A DNA stretch of 64,000 nucleotides. It comes from Limnomonas spitsbergensis. Lineage: Eukaryota > Chlorophyta > Chlorophyceae > Chlamydomonadales. The translations under genes and the position numbers were made by a program. Every line of letters begins with the position of its first letter. Within the stretch, counting starts at the first letter, position 1. The stretch lies in contig JAYJMM010000075.1 of NCBI GenBank assembly GCA_037349105.1, positions 620,001 to 684,000 of the forward strand, read 5' to 3'. The notes beneath the pieces were generated by a model. That model was given only the letters and a program-made list of their open reading frames with translations. It was not told the DNA's origin and did not search any database. Shown here in pieces: positions 26,001 through 38,000 of this stretch.

Positions 26001-29000
26001 CTGGGGGGCAGGAGGCCTTGGTGGGCGCCTAGGGGGACAAAGACTTGACCCATCATGGGGACTAAGGAGACTGTCTCCCGGTCCAATGCCCTTCGTCATG
26101 GCATGCCTGCCTAGAGGTGCGACGGCGGACAAAGCGCTCAACTGCATGAGTACTGATCCTGCCCCCCTGTCATTTCTTTCTGCCGCTATTCCCCATACCC
26201 CCCGGATAGGTCATGTCTGCCAAGCGGCGGTACGAGATCGGCCTGGAGAAGCTGGAGTTCACCGGGGACCAGGTGGTGATCATGCAAGGGGAGCTGACGG
26301 CGCTCAAGCCCAACCTCATTCGCACGGTGGCGGAGACCGAGCGGCTCATGGCGACGGTCCAGAAGGAGAAGACGGAGGTGCGGGGGAGCGAGGGACAGGT
26401 GTCTCATGGTGCAGTTTGCTTGTGGGTCGCGGAAGTATATCTGACAGCGCTGCCTCTGCTCTGCTGGCAGCGGGGTTTTTGTGTTGCTGGTTGTCGCTTG
26501 TGGTACTGCTGCATTTGAGTTGCATCCTGGCCTCGGCAGCTAAGGGCCCCATACGCAGGCACCGCTCACAGACGTGCCATGGGTCACCCCATGTCACCCC
26601 ATGTCTCGCGAATGCAGGTCGTTGAGCCCAAGAAGGCCATTGTCGATGCCGATGTGAAGACTGCCGAGGCAGCCGCCAACGCCGCCAACGCCATCAAGAC
26701 GGAGTGTGAGGAGGCCCTAGCCGAGGCCATCCCGATCCTGAACAGCGCGATAGCTGCCCTGGACACCATCAAGCCTGCAGACATAAAGCTGGTGCAGGTG
26801 AGGGCCTGCGGGGGGGCACAGCTGCAAAGCTCTGCCGGCCGGCCTGGGGTGATCACAGCTGTGACCTCCTGCCGTCAATTACCAGCTGGCACTTGAGCTT
26901 GGCCTATCGTGATTTTTGCGCCTTCGCCGCTGGCCCTGTCTGACCAGCCAGTCTCCATGCGATCCACAAGCGCCGTCACTGAATCCTCCCCCCTCTCAGT
27001 CCTTCAGGGATTCAGTGGCATCAGTTGTGGTCCTAAACCTGACCCTCTGTTGACTGCTGCTGTTGTGCTGGCTCAGCCTACCCTCCTTGCTGATGTCCCC
27101 CCTCTGCTACGCTGGCTCAGCACGCCCTCTTCTGCTGCCCTGTCCCTCCCCTACTACACTGGCTCAGCCTCTCTGCCTCCCCTGCTCGACTGGCTTAGCC
27201 TCCTTCTCTCCCTCCTTCCCTTCTGCTAAGCTGTCTCAGCCTCTCTCCCCTCTCCTCCCACTGCCCCCTCCCAGAGCTTCAAGAGCCCCCCAGCCACCAT
27301 CAAGGTGGTGATGGAGGCCATTTGCGTGCTGCTGGACATCAAGGCCACCCGCGTCAAGGACCCAAGCGGATCCGGGAAGATGATCGAGGACTACTGGCCC
27401 AGTGCGGGCAAGGTGGGGGGGGGGCAGAGGGTTAACCAAGTGGGGAGGGGGCAGAGGGTTAACTAAGTGGGGAGGGGGCAGAGGGTTAACCAAGTGGGGA
27501 GGGGGCAGAGGGTTAACCAAGTGGGGAGGGGGCAGAGGGTCAACCAAGTGGGGAGGGGGCAGAGGGTCAACCAAGTGGAGAGGGGGCAGAGGGTTAACCA
27601 AGTGGGGAGGGGGCAGAGGGTTAACCAAGTGGGGACTGGGGAGGGGGCAGAGGGTTAACCAAGTGGGGAGGGGGCAGAGGGCTAACCAAGTGGGGAGGGG
27701 GCAGAGGGTTTAACATGTGAGGAGGCAAGGGGGGGGGGGGGGGCAGAGGGGGGGCAAGGGGGGACCAGCAGGAAATGGGTGGTGACTGGCAAGCCCCTGG
27801 TGGTGTCCCTGGTCGGGTTATTGACAGGGAAGGGGAGGGGAGGACTGCTGGCCTAACACCGGAAGGAGGACGGCTTCTGGCACAAAAGAAGATAGGTGAC
27901 ACTGGATTTCCACTGCCCCCAATGAGATGCCCATGCAGCCTCTGTCTACACCCTCAGATCATTCGCTGCTAGAGGTAAGTTGCTGATGACTAATTTCAGC
28001 TAATCTAATATAATTTCCAGAATTTCTTAAATATCAATTTAAATATCAAATGGAACTGACTATCAGGGTCCAGAACGCCCCTGAGCCTTGTCAGGACGAC
28101 AATGTCAAGGTGCTGGCTGACCCAGATTTTGTCACGACACTCAAGTACTAGGGCAAGGAAAACCTTAGGGAGACCCTCATCTACCCCCCTCTTCCCTGCC
28201 TGCTGGCCGACCCACCTGCCTTATGACCCTGTTCAGGTGTTGGCTGACCCCAACTTTGTCAAGACACTCAAGGACTATGACAAGGACAATGTCAAGCCGG
28301 CCATCATCGACCGCATCCGCAAGGAGTTCACGTGCAACGCGGACTTCACACCGGCAAACGCGGCCAAGGCCTCCAGTGCGGCAGAGGTGCGCCCATGTGC
28401 TCTGGACCATCAGTGAGAACTGGGGAGCTGCCGGGCAGCCAGCCAGCCAGCCAGCGCTAGGCCAACTGGGATAGAGCGGAGACCGTAGACGGCAAAACCG
28501 GGGGGCGAGGAGGTACCGAGTGTGGACATGGGGAGGGGAGAGAAATGGGGGTCTGGGGGGAGGAGGGGAGGAGGAGGAGTATCGGTAGGAGTGTTAGGGG
28601 GTCGCCGGGAGGAGGAGGCTCATGGGGAGGAGGAGGAGGAGGAGGAGGAAGGGTATCCTGCGGCCTCCAGACTGCAGGTGATGCCCTGCCTTGGTCTAGG
28701 TGGACAGATGTACACACATACAATGCTCCCTGCGCTGCACCTGCCTAAAAAAAGCAGGTCAATAGCTACGGCTCCAGGTCAATAGCTACGGCTCCAGGTC
28801 AATAGCTACGGCTCCAGGTCAATAGCTACGGCTCCAGGTCAATAGCATGAAGCCTGTGTGAGGATGCCATGATGCAGATTCCATGCGCACGCGTTCCTGC
28901 CTCACTGGACACAGCACCTCATCACTCAACCCTCCGTATAGGCCGCAAACTCCAGACAAGCGTTGTCCAGCTCGGATTGCACACCAGGATTGTACATCGG

Positions 29001-32000
29001 GATCCGTCTTAGGCGCTCACCCATAACCCACATTTCCCTCTCCTTGCCCACCCACATCCTAATCCTCAACCATGCGCCAAATTTAATCCATGACCTCCCA
29101 TTGCTAACCACGTCTTTTGCTACCTATGCTCACCCACCACCCTCTCGCCACCTGTCCCACCCACCTCCTCCCCTTGCCTGGCAGGGCCTGTGCAAATGGG
29201 TGTGTGCCATGGACTCCTATGACCGCGTGGCCAAGGTGGTCGCTCCCAAGAAGGCGGCGCTGGCTGAGGCGGAGGGCACCTATAACACCGTCATGGCCGC
29301 TCTCAACATCAAGCAGGCTGAGCTCAAGGAGGTGGGGGCCAGGGATTAGGTGTCTGGGCTTGGGGAATGGAGAGAGGGAGGGAGGGGGTAAATTCCAGAG
29401 AGGGCGGCGGGAGGGTGGGGGTGAGTGATGAAGGGGAGGGGGGATGCAGGGGGGGCTGCTGCATGGCTGGCTTTTGGCTCGTGCTTCCCCCCCCCAGGTC
29501 TAAATCTCCTCCTCCTGCATGCAAGGTCCTCCCCTTCTCAAAGCATGCTGTTGTCACAGCATATCAACGCACCCATGCTTGCCCCCCCATTAAACCACCC
29601 ATGTGGCCATGTCACAGCATGTTTGCGCCCCCACCCAGAACTTTTTGCAAAGGCTCACCACCCTCCAGGATCTTCTACCCACCCCCCCTCTCGCTACGGG
29701 CCTAGCGAACCGTTTTGCCGGCACCTTCCGGTGTAAAATCTCCCCACTGGTCCCACTTCTTCAGCACCAGACTCTTCTCCAGGTTTGCAACGCCTGGCTC
29801 TTTCCAAGATAAGGGTTCATTTGGATTCCTGGGAGTCGTGTTAAGATAACACCTCAGTTTTGACTTGCCCCTCGGTGGTCCCCCCCCCTCCCTCCCCTCG
29901 CAGCTGATGGACAAGCTGGCTGGTCTCGAATCCCAGCTGGAGTTCAGCGTGTCAGAGAAGTCCAGACTGGAGGGCGAGGTGGAGCTGTGCACGCAGAAGC
30001 TGGAGCGGGCGGAGAAGCTTATCACGGTGGGATGGGGAGGCAGGGAATATGAAGGTTTAGGGTCAAGGATGAAAGGGGTGAGGGTTGAGCGGGATTGCCT
30101 GCAATGTGCAGAAGCTGGAGCGGGCTGAGAAGCTAATCACGGTGGGATGGTGAGGCGGGGAATATGAAGGTATAGGGTTAAGGATGAAAGGGGTGAGGGT
30201 TGAGCGGGATTGCCTGCAATGTGCAGAAGCTGGAGCGGGCTGAGAGGCTAATCACGGTGGGATGGGGAGGCAGGGAATATGAAGGTTTAGGGTTAAGGAT
30301 GAAAGGGGTGAGGGTTGAGCGGGATTGCCTGCAATGTGCAGAAGGTGGAGCGGGCTGAGAAGCTAATCACGGTGGGATGGTGAGGCGGGGAATATGAAGG
30401 TTTATGGTGACAGGGGTGAGGGTTGAGCGGGATTGCCTGCAATATGCAGAAGCTGCTGCAGGTGGAGAAACTCATCACGGTGAGGAGCAGGCATAGTTTG
30501 ACCCCCCTGCTTCAGGGGGGTCAAGTTACGCCTGGTCTTCACCTGTGGAACTATCTCCTGATTTGAACTGAACATCTGATTGTCCAAACCCTGGAACCTA
30601 GGGTACAGGTCGGGGGAGGGGGGCAGAGGAGGAGGATGCATCGGAGGAAGGGGAGGGGAGGGAGAGGCGATAGGGTTTGCCCCTCTGGGTTCCTGGCCAT
30701 CTGCACTCAGGGGGTGGGACCTCAGCTGATGTTTCTGTTGATGCCATGCTGCTGCACTCGCTCCTCCGGCGTCAGAGCCTCGCTTTGGAGATGACCATGA
30801 ACATATCATCCTATCACATTTGTGACAGTCCACTCGCGTCTGCCCTGATGGGAGTGGATGAGTCTTAACCCCAAACCATGAAAACCCCTTGAACCCCAAA
30901 CCTCAAACCATACAATCCTCGCCCCCCTCGGCCCTCAGCCCCCCTCAGCCCTCAGCCCCCCTCAGCCCTCAGCCCCCCTCAGCCCTCAGCCCCCCTCAGC
31001 CCTCAGCCCCCCTCAGCCCTCAGCCCCCCTCAGCCCTCAGCCCCCCTCAGCCCTCAGCCCCCCTCAGACCTCAGCCCCCCTCAGACCTCAGCCCCCCTCA
31101 GACCTCAGCCCCCCTCAGACCTCAGCCCCCCTCAGCCCCCCTCAGCCCTCAGCCCCCCTCAGCCCCCCTCAGCCCCCCTCAGCCCCCCTCAGCCCCCCTC
31201 AGCCCCCCTCAGCCCCCCTCAGCCCCCCTCAGCCCTCAGCCCCCCTCAGCCCTCAGCCCTCAGCCCTACGACCCCACAGGATTTTCAGCTCCAAAGGCCT
31301 TCCCTGATCTGTTTGTGTGTGTGTACCCCCTGCGCTTGGCAGGGCTTGGGCGGCGAGAAAACGCGGTGGACAGAGGCGGCCGTCACGCTGGGCCTTAAGT
31401 ACAACAACCTGACCGGAGACATGCTGATCAGTGCGGGCGTCATCTCCTACCTAGGAGCATTCACCATGGCGTATAGGGACCAGGTGGGTGGAGGAGGGGG
31501 GCCTTGAGCACTCAACTATGGCGTATAGGGAGCAGGTGGTTGGGGATAGGATACGGGTCATATTCTTTCCAACAATCTCTTGGTCACAGCATGTGAAAAA
31601 CATTCCCATCCCCCCCCCCAGGTGGTGGCCAAGTGGGTGGCCGGCTTGGAGACGTATGGCATTCCCCGCTCGGGCAAGTTCTCTCTGGTGGCGTCCCTCG
31701 GGGACCCGGTCAAGATCCGCGAGTGGGGCATCGCGGGCCTGCCTAACGACAGCTTCTCCACCGACAACGGGATTATGGTCGCCAACGCCAGACGCTGGCC
31801 GCTCATGATCGACCCTCAGACACAGGTGGGTTACCGCACCTGTGTGCCTGTTGCTGCTGTTGCTGCTATTGCCACTGCTGTTAATGCTGTTGCTACTGCT
31901 GCTACTGCTGTCGCCAACGCCACGCGTTGGCCGCTCATGATCGCCCCTCAGACACAGGTGGCTGGCTGGCCTAGGGGAGAGGATGGGACAGGGAGGGGGG

Positions 32001-35000
32001 GGGGGGACCTGGAGGGCAAAGGGGCGAAGGGGGGTACCAGGTGGACCTAAAAGGCTATGGCTTTCACTCGCAAGCACATGCATAAATACAGAAACGAGTT
32101 CTGAGGTTCGGTGTTGAACCTGCGGGCACATCTGCGCATCAAATTCGAGCTGAGGGACTCAGCTTTAGGGGTTTGATCCATGCGGACAGATTCACGCTCC
32201 TGACGTTACACCTCTGGGCCCCGCTCAAAAGGCTCGGCTGCGCAGGCGCCCAACTGCCTGGTTGGAAACTGAAGGGAGGACGAGAAAATAATAGGGGGAC
32301 AGAAGAACAGATGCAAGCGCAGTATCCTACTCTGCCCTGGGTTGGCCTTGGTGATGCCCGTCTGCAGTACAGCACTACTGCAGTACAGCAGTACAACACT
32401 GCTGCAGTAGAGCACGGCTGCAGACGGGTATCACCTAGGCCAACACAGGGTAGCAGAACTGCACAGGCATATCTTCTTATAAGCCATTAAGCCTAAACTA
32501 TGCCCTAGTGCAGTACAGCACTACTGTCCTGTGTTGGCCTTGGGGATGCCTGTCTCAGTGCACCTCCGGCGCTCTCCTTGCTATTTGTCTCATCCGCTGG
32601 CCCCTCGATGGCTGCCTTTTTCGTCTGCTGCCAGACCAACAAGTGGATCAAGAACATGGAACGCTAAACCCTTAACTTTAAACCCTAAACCCTAAATCCT
32701 TGCTGCCAGGCCAACAAGTGGATCAAGAACATGGAGCGCACCAGTGACCTGCGAGTCATCAAGCTCACGGACGGAGACTACATGAGGACGCTGGAAAACG
32801 CCATCCAGTTTGGCATCCCTGTGCTACTGGAGAACGTTGGTGCGTGTGGACATAAAAATCGAGCTTTGGAGCTACGCATTTAACAAATAGGCTTTGCAGC
32901 TTTGCATTTGATGCGGTTGATTTTTGGAGCTGGCCCCGGTGCGATCGTAGGAGCTGTGCTGCTTGTCGCCCCTAGCCTAGCCTAGCCTAGCCTGGCCTAG
33001 CCTAGCCTAGCCTGGCCTGGCCTAGCCTAGCCTAGCCTAGCCTAGCCTAGCCTAGCCTAGCCTAGCCTAGCCTAGCCTAGCCTAGCCTGGCCTAGCCTAG
33101 CCTAGCCTGGCCTAGCCTAGCCTAGCCTAGCCTAGCCTAGCCTAGCCTAGCCTAGCCTAGCCTAGCCTAGCCTAGCCTAGCCTGGCCTGGCCTAGCCTGG
33201 CCTAGCCTAGCCTAGCCTAGCCTAGCCTAGCCTAGCCTAGCCTAGCCTAGCCTAGCCTAGCCTAGCCTTGCCTGGCCTAGCCTAGCCTAGCCTAGCCTAG
33301 CCTGGCCTAGCCTAGCCTAGCCTAGCCTAGTCTAGCCTAGCCTAGTCTAGCCTAGCCTAGTCTAGCCTAGCCTAGTCTAGCCGAGTCCTTTGGAGGCTCC
33401 AGCCTCAACCCCCTGTACTCGGCCTGTCCCTGATCCCTGCATCCCTCATGTTGCCAGCGTGTATTTTTTGGGTTTGCCCTGCATGAGCCCCTTAGTGGCG
33501 AAGGCCAGGAGGTGGCTAAATTGTGGCTAAGCCGACAAAATTGTGGCTAAATTGTGGCTAAGCCGACAAAAAGTTTTACCCGGCGGCCTGCCTGCAGGTG
33601 AGGAGCTGGACCCCTCCCTGGAGCCCCTGCTGCTGAAACAGCTGTTCAAACAGGGCGGAGTGAACTTCATACGACTTGGTGATGCAACCATCGAGTTCAG
33701 CGACCAATTCAGGTGGGAGGGCGGGAGGAGGGAGGGAGCAAGTGCCTGGCTCAAGCCTAGTGGGTGCAGTCAGACTTGTTTTATGCAGTCAGTCCTTGAT
33801 GAGTACAGTAACGATTCAATTTTCTTGGGGGGGCACAGGTAGCGGATGCTACCGACCACCAAGCCCAGAATCTACCATTTACTGACCTTGAAACAAACCT
33901 TGCCTTTCAGATCTATCCATAGATCTGTGGTGGTGGAGGCTGTGGCAGAGCAGGTGTTTTTCTTGACAGCATGACAGCTGTCCGCCATGCCTAGGTCACA
34001 TTCCCATTGCGTGTTGCCTGCCCCGCTTGGAACACTCCACTTGTTCCATCCTCGCTTGTCACCTCCCCCACGTATGGCCTCAGCCGCTGCCACGCACCCA
34101 TCCCTGCACAGGTTCTACATCACCACGGCGCTCCGGAACCCCCATTACCTGCCCGAGACAGCTGTGAAGGTCACTCTTCTCAACTTCATGATCACTCTGG
34201 ACGGCTTGAGTGATCAGCTGCTGGGCGTGACGGTGGCGCAGGAAAGGCCAGACCTGGAGGCGCAGCGGCAGCAGCTGGTGGGTGTGATTTTTTCTTCTTT
34301 TTTCCTCCTTCGTGTTGCATCGTTTAAGTATTTGAAGAATAGTGAGAGGCCAGACCTGGAGGCACAGCGGCAGCAGCTGGTAGGTGTGGAGCGTGGAGGG
34401 GGAGGGGGGTCTTTTGTTTTTTGTTGTTGTTGTTGTTGAAGGCTTTAAAGAATGGTGAGATGTGAGACCTTGGGGCACAGCGGCAGCAGCTGTCGGGTGT
34501 GGTGACCAGTTGTATTGGAAGTATATACCAGATTGCGCTGGGGGGGGGGGGGCAAGGTGGGTCAGGAGAGGCCGAACTTGGAGGTGTAGCGGCAGCAGCA
34601 GGTGGTGGGTGCGGAAACCATTTTATTGAAAGTGCAGTAGTGCACACAGGCGCAGCGGCAGCTGCTGGTGATTGCCGGATGGGTGACAGTGCATATCTCA
34701 GTGCTCACCAGATTTGTATTTGATTTATTCAGCAGGCTGCTGGGCGGCCACTACTGGGCCAGCTGGGACAAAACTCTGACCGGCCCACGGCCAGAGGCCT
34801 GAGCAGCAGGGCTCGATGCACCCGGCTCCCCCGGGCGGCTGGACGTGATACGGCTGAATCATAGCGACTGGACTGACCAGCCTCTTTGCATGTGTTCAGG
34901 TGGTCGAGTCTGCTGAAAACAAGAAGAAGCTCAAGGAGATTGAGGATAAGATCCTGCATGTGCTCAGCAGCAGTCAGGTGGGCTGAGATGGGACTGGGGG

Positions 35001-38000
35001 GGGGGGAGGGGGGACCGGGGATCGGGGAGGAGTGTCTATATTAGTGTGCTAAACCCTTGACCCTTGATAACCCTTAACCTGTGTATTTTGACCAGTTTGG
35101 CTATTTTTTCACAGTATTTAACGGGACTGTTCCCGCACTTGTGTTCTACCTTTTTCTGCACTGAAGGCCTGACCCCCCTCCCTCACTCAAGCTCCACCCT
35201 CCTGCCCATTCGCCCTCACTCTCGCTCCCTCCCATTCCCTGCACTTAACCCTACACCCTACACCCTACACCCTGAACCCTAAACACATTCCCTGCGCAGG
35301 GCAACATTCTGGAGGATGCGAGCGCCATCCAGATCCTGTCCGAGGCCAAGGTGGTCAGCAACGACATCCAGGAGAAAGAAATCGTGGCGGAGACGACGCA
35401 GGTGGAGATAGACGCAGCACGCACTGGATACAAGCCGGGGGGCGCTTATAACGCCATCCTCTTCTTCTGTATCAGGGATATGGCAGGTGAGCTCAAAATA
35501 TTCCGGAAATAGGGCTTAGGGTTACGGGTTGAGGGATTCTGTATCAGGGATGTGGCAGGTGAGCTCACAAGTTTCTGAAAATAGGGTTACAGGTTAAGGG
35601 TTTAGGGTTCAAGGATTCTGTATCAGGGACATGGCAGGTGAGCTCGGGTTTCGGGTTAAGGAAGCAGGGTTTTGGGTTAAGGATTTTTAAGGATTAAGTT
35701 TCAGGGGCATGGCAGGTGAGCTAACAGGAGGGAGGGAGTGAAGGCCCCCATGAGTAAGGGCTAGGTCTGCCCACTTACGTCAGTCTGGAGCTTCACTCAT
35801 GGCTGGTCAGTTCATTGGAGGGAGGGAGTTGAGGCTCCCCATGACTTGATGTCGGGGCTACCCGGATAGACCAGCCGGGAGCTTCACTCCTGGCTGGTGT
35901 GCTAGGAGGAGGGAGGCGGCGCCTGGCGGGAGCAGAGGTTGGGGCTGGCTTATGTGAGCACGCAGTGGAGGCAGGCAAGAGACATTTGCACGGCCGCATC
36001 AGAAGCGGCTCCATAAGCCGCATGCCCTCTGAGGCAGCTGGGGCAGCACAGAGTAAGGGCCCTGCCTGAAGTGCTAGTGCCCTCAACAAACTCTTCTGGC
36101 AGGCACCCTCTTGCCCTGCCCAGTCCTGTCCCTTGTCACCTTTGAACCTGAACCTTGCCCTGCCCGGTCCCGGCCCTGGCCCTACCACATCCCCTGTGCC
36201 CCTCTCTCTGAGGCATGTCCTGTCCCCCCCTGTGAGTGTCCAGGCATCGACCCGATGTACCAGTACAGCTTGGCCTGGTTCATCGGGCTGTACATCCGTA
36301 GCATCCAGGCCAGCACCAAGGCGGAGGACCTCACGGAGCGCCTCAAGCACATCAACAACCACTTCACGTACTCGCTGTACCTCAACATCTGCAGGTGCGC
36401 AGGCATTGTTCGTTTTTCTCCTGGCTCAGGTACATGTCAGCTAGATGTCAGCTACATGTCAGCTTACATGTCGGCAACATGTCAGCTATATGTCAGCTAC
36501 ATGTCAGCAACGATTGGCCGCCGGCCGGACGCCCCAGGTGTTACAGCGGCAAGCCAGCAAGCAGCAGCAGCAGTGGCAGTTCTGTGCACCAAGGCCCCAA
36601 CAGCAGCAGAAGCAGTAGTGGTGATTCCAAGCAACAAGGCCACAGCAGTGATGCTCTGCTAGGGCCGCCGGCAGTGAACTTGCCCAGGTTTGATGAGACT
36701 GGTCAGAGCTGCCGCGGCCTCGGGGCGGCCTGCCAGTGGTGGCCTCGTGGCTGGAAAATATGAACACTGAGCGGAGGGTGTCAAACCCACGCCCTGATTC
36801 CCACCTGCATAAGGGCGGTGCGGAAGTCCACACCCCACCGAGGGACCAAAATGCAGGGGCTGAGGAGGGTTGAGGGTTTAGCCCAGTTAAGGCCCCTTGT
36901 CTGCATGACAATAGTAAATAGTCAGTGCCAAGCATGAACCAAGTGCAGGATGTCCCCTAGTTTAGGGTTTAGGGTTAAGGGCTTTGGGTCTAAACCCTAA
37001 ACCCTTAACCAAGTGCAGGATGTCCCCTTTGCTGCCCTTTCCGTGATGTGGAGAGGCTTCTTCCATTGACCCCAAACCTTCTCCCTGCTCCCTCTAACCC
37101 TCAACCCTGCTTGCTCCGCAGGTCTCTGTTCGAGAAGGACAAGCTGTTGTTTGCCTTCCTGCTCACTGCACGCATCATGCTGGGTCAGGGTGAACTCGAC
37201 CCCATTCAGCACCAGTTCCTGCTCACAGGTGAGTGGGCCTAAACCCTAAACCAGTTCCTGCTCACGGGTGAGTGGGCCTAAACCCTAAACCAGTTCCTGC
37301 TCACAGGTGAGTGGGCCTAAACCCTAAACCAGTTCCTGCTCACGGGTGAGTGGGCCTAAACCCTAAACCAGTTCCTGCTCACGGGTGAGTGGGCCTAAAC
37401 TCTCAACCCTACACCAGCTCCTGCTCACGGGTGAGTGGGCCTAAACCCTCAACCCTACACCAGCTCCTGCTCACGGGTGAGTGGGCCTCAACCCTCAACC
37501 CTACACCAGCTCCTGCTCACGGGTGAATGGGCCTAAACCCTAAACCAGTTCCTGCTCACAGGTGAGTGGGCCTAAACCCTAAACCCTACACAAGCTCCTG
37601 CTCACGGGTGAGTGGGCCTAAACCCTCAACCCTACACCAGCTCCTGCTCACGGGTGAGTGGACCTAAACCCTCAACCCTACACCAGTTCCTGCTCACGGG
37701 TGAGTGGGCCTAAACCCTAAACCAGTTCCTGCTCACGGGTGAGTGGGCCTAAACCCTAAACCAGTTCCTGCTCACGGGTGAGTGGGCCTAAACCCTTAAC
37801 CCTACACCAGCTCCTGCTCACAGGTGAGTGGGCCTAAACCCTAAACCAGTTCCTGCTCACGGGTGAGTGGGCCTAAACCCTCAACCCTACACCAGCTCCT
37901 GCTCACGGGTGAATGGGCCTAAACCCTAAACCAGTTCCTGCTCACAGGTGAGTGGGCCTAAACCCTAAACCCTACACCAGCTCCTGCTCACGGGTGAGTG

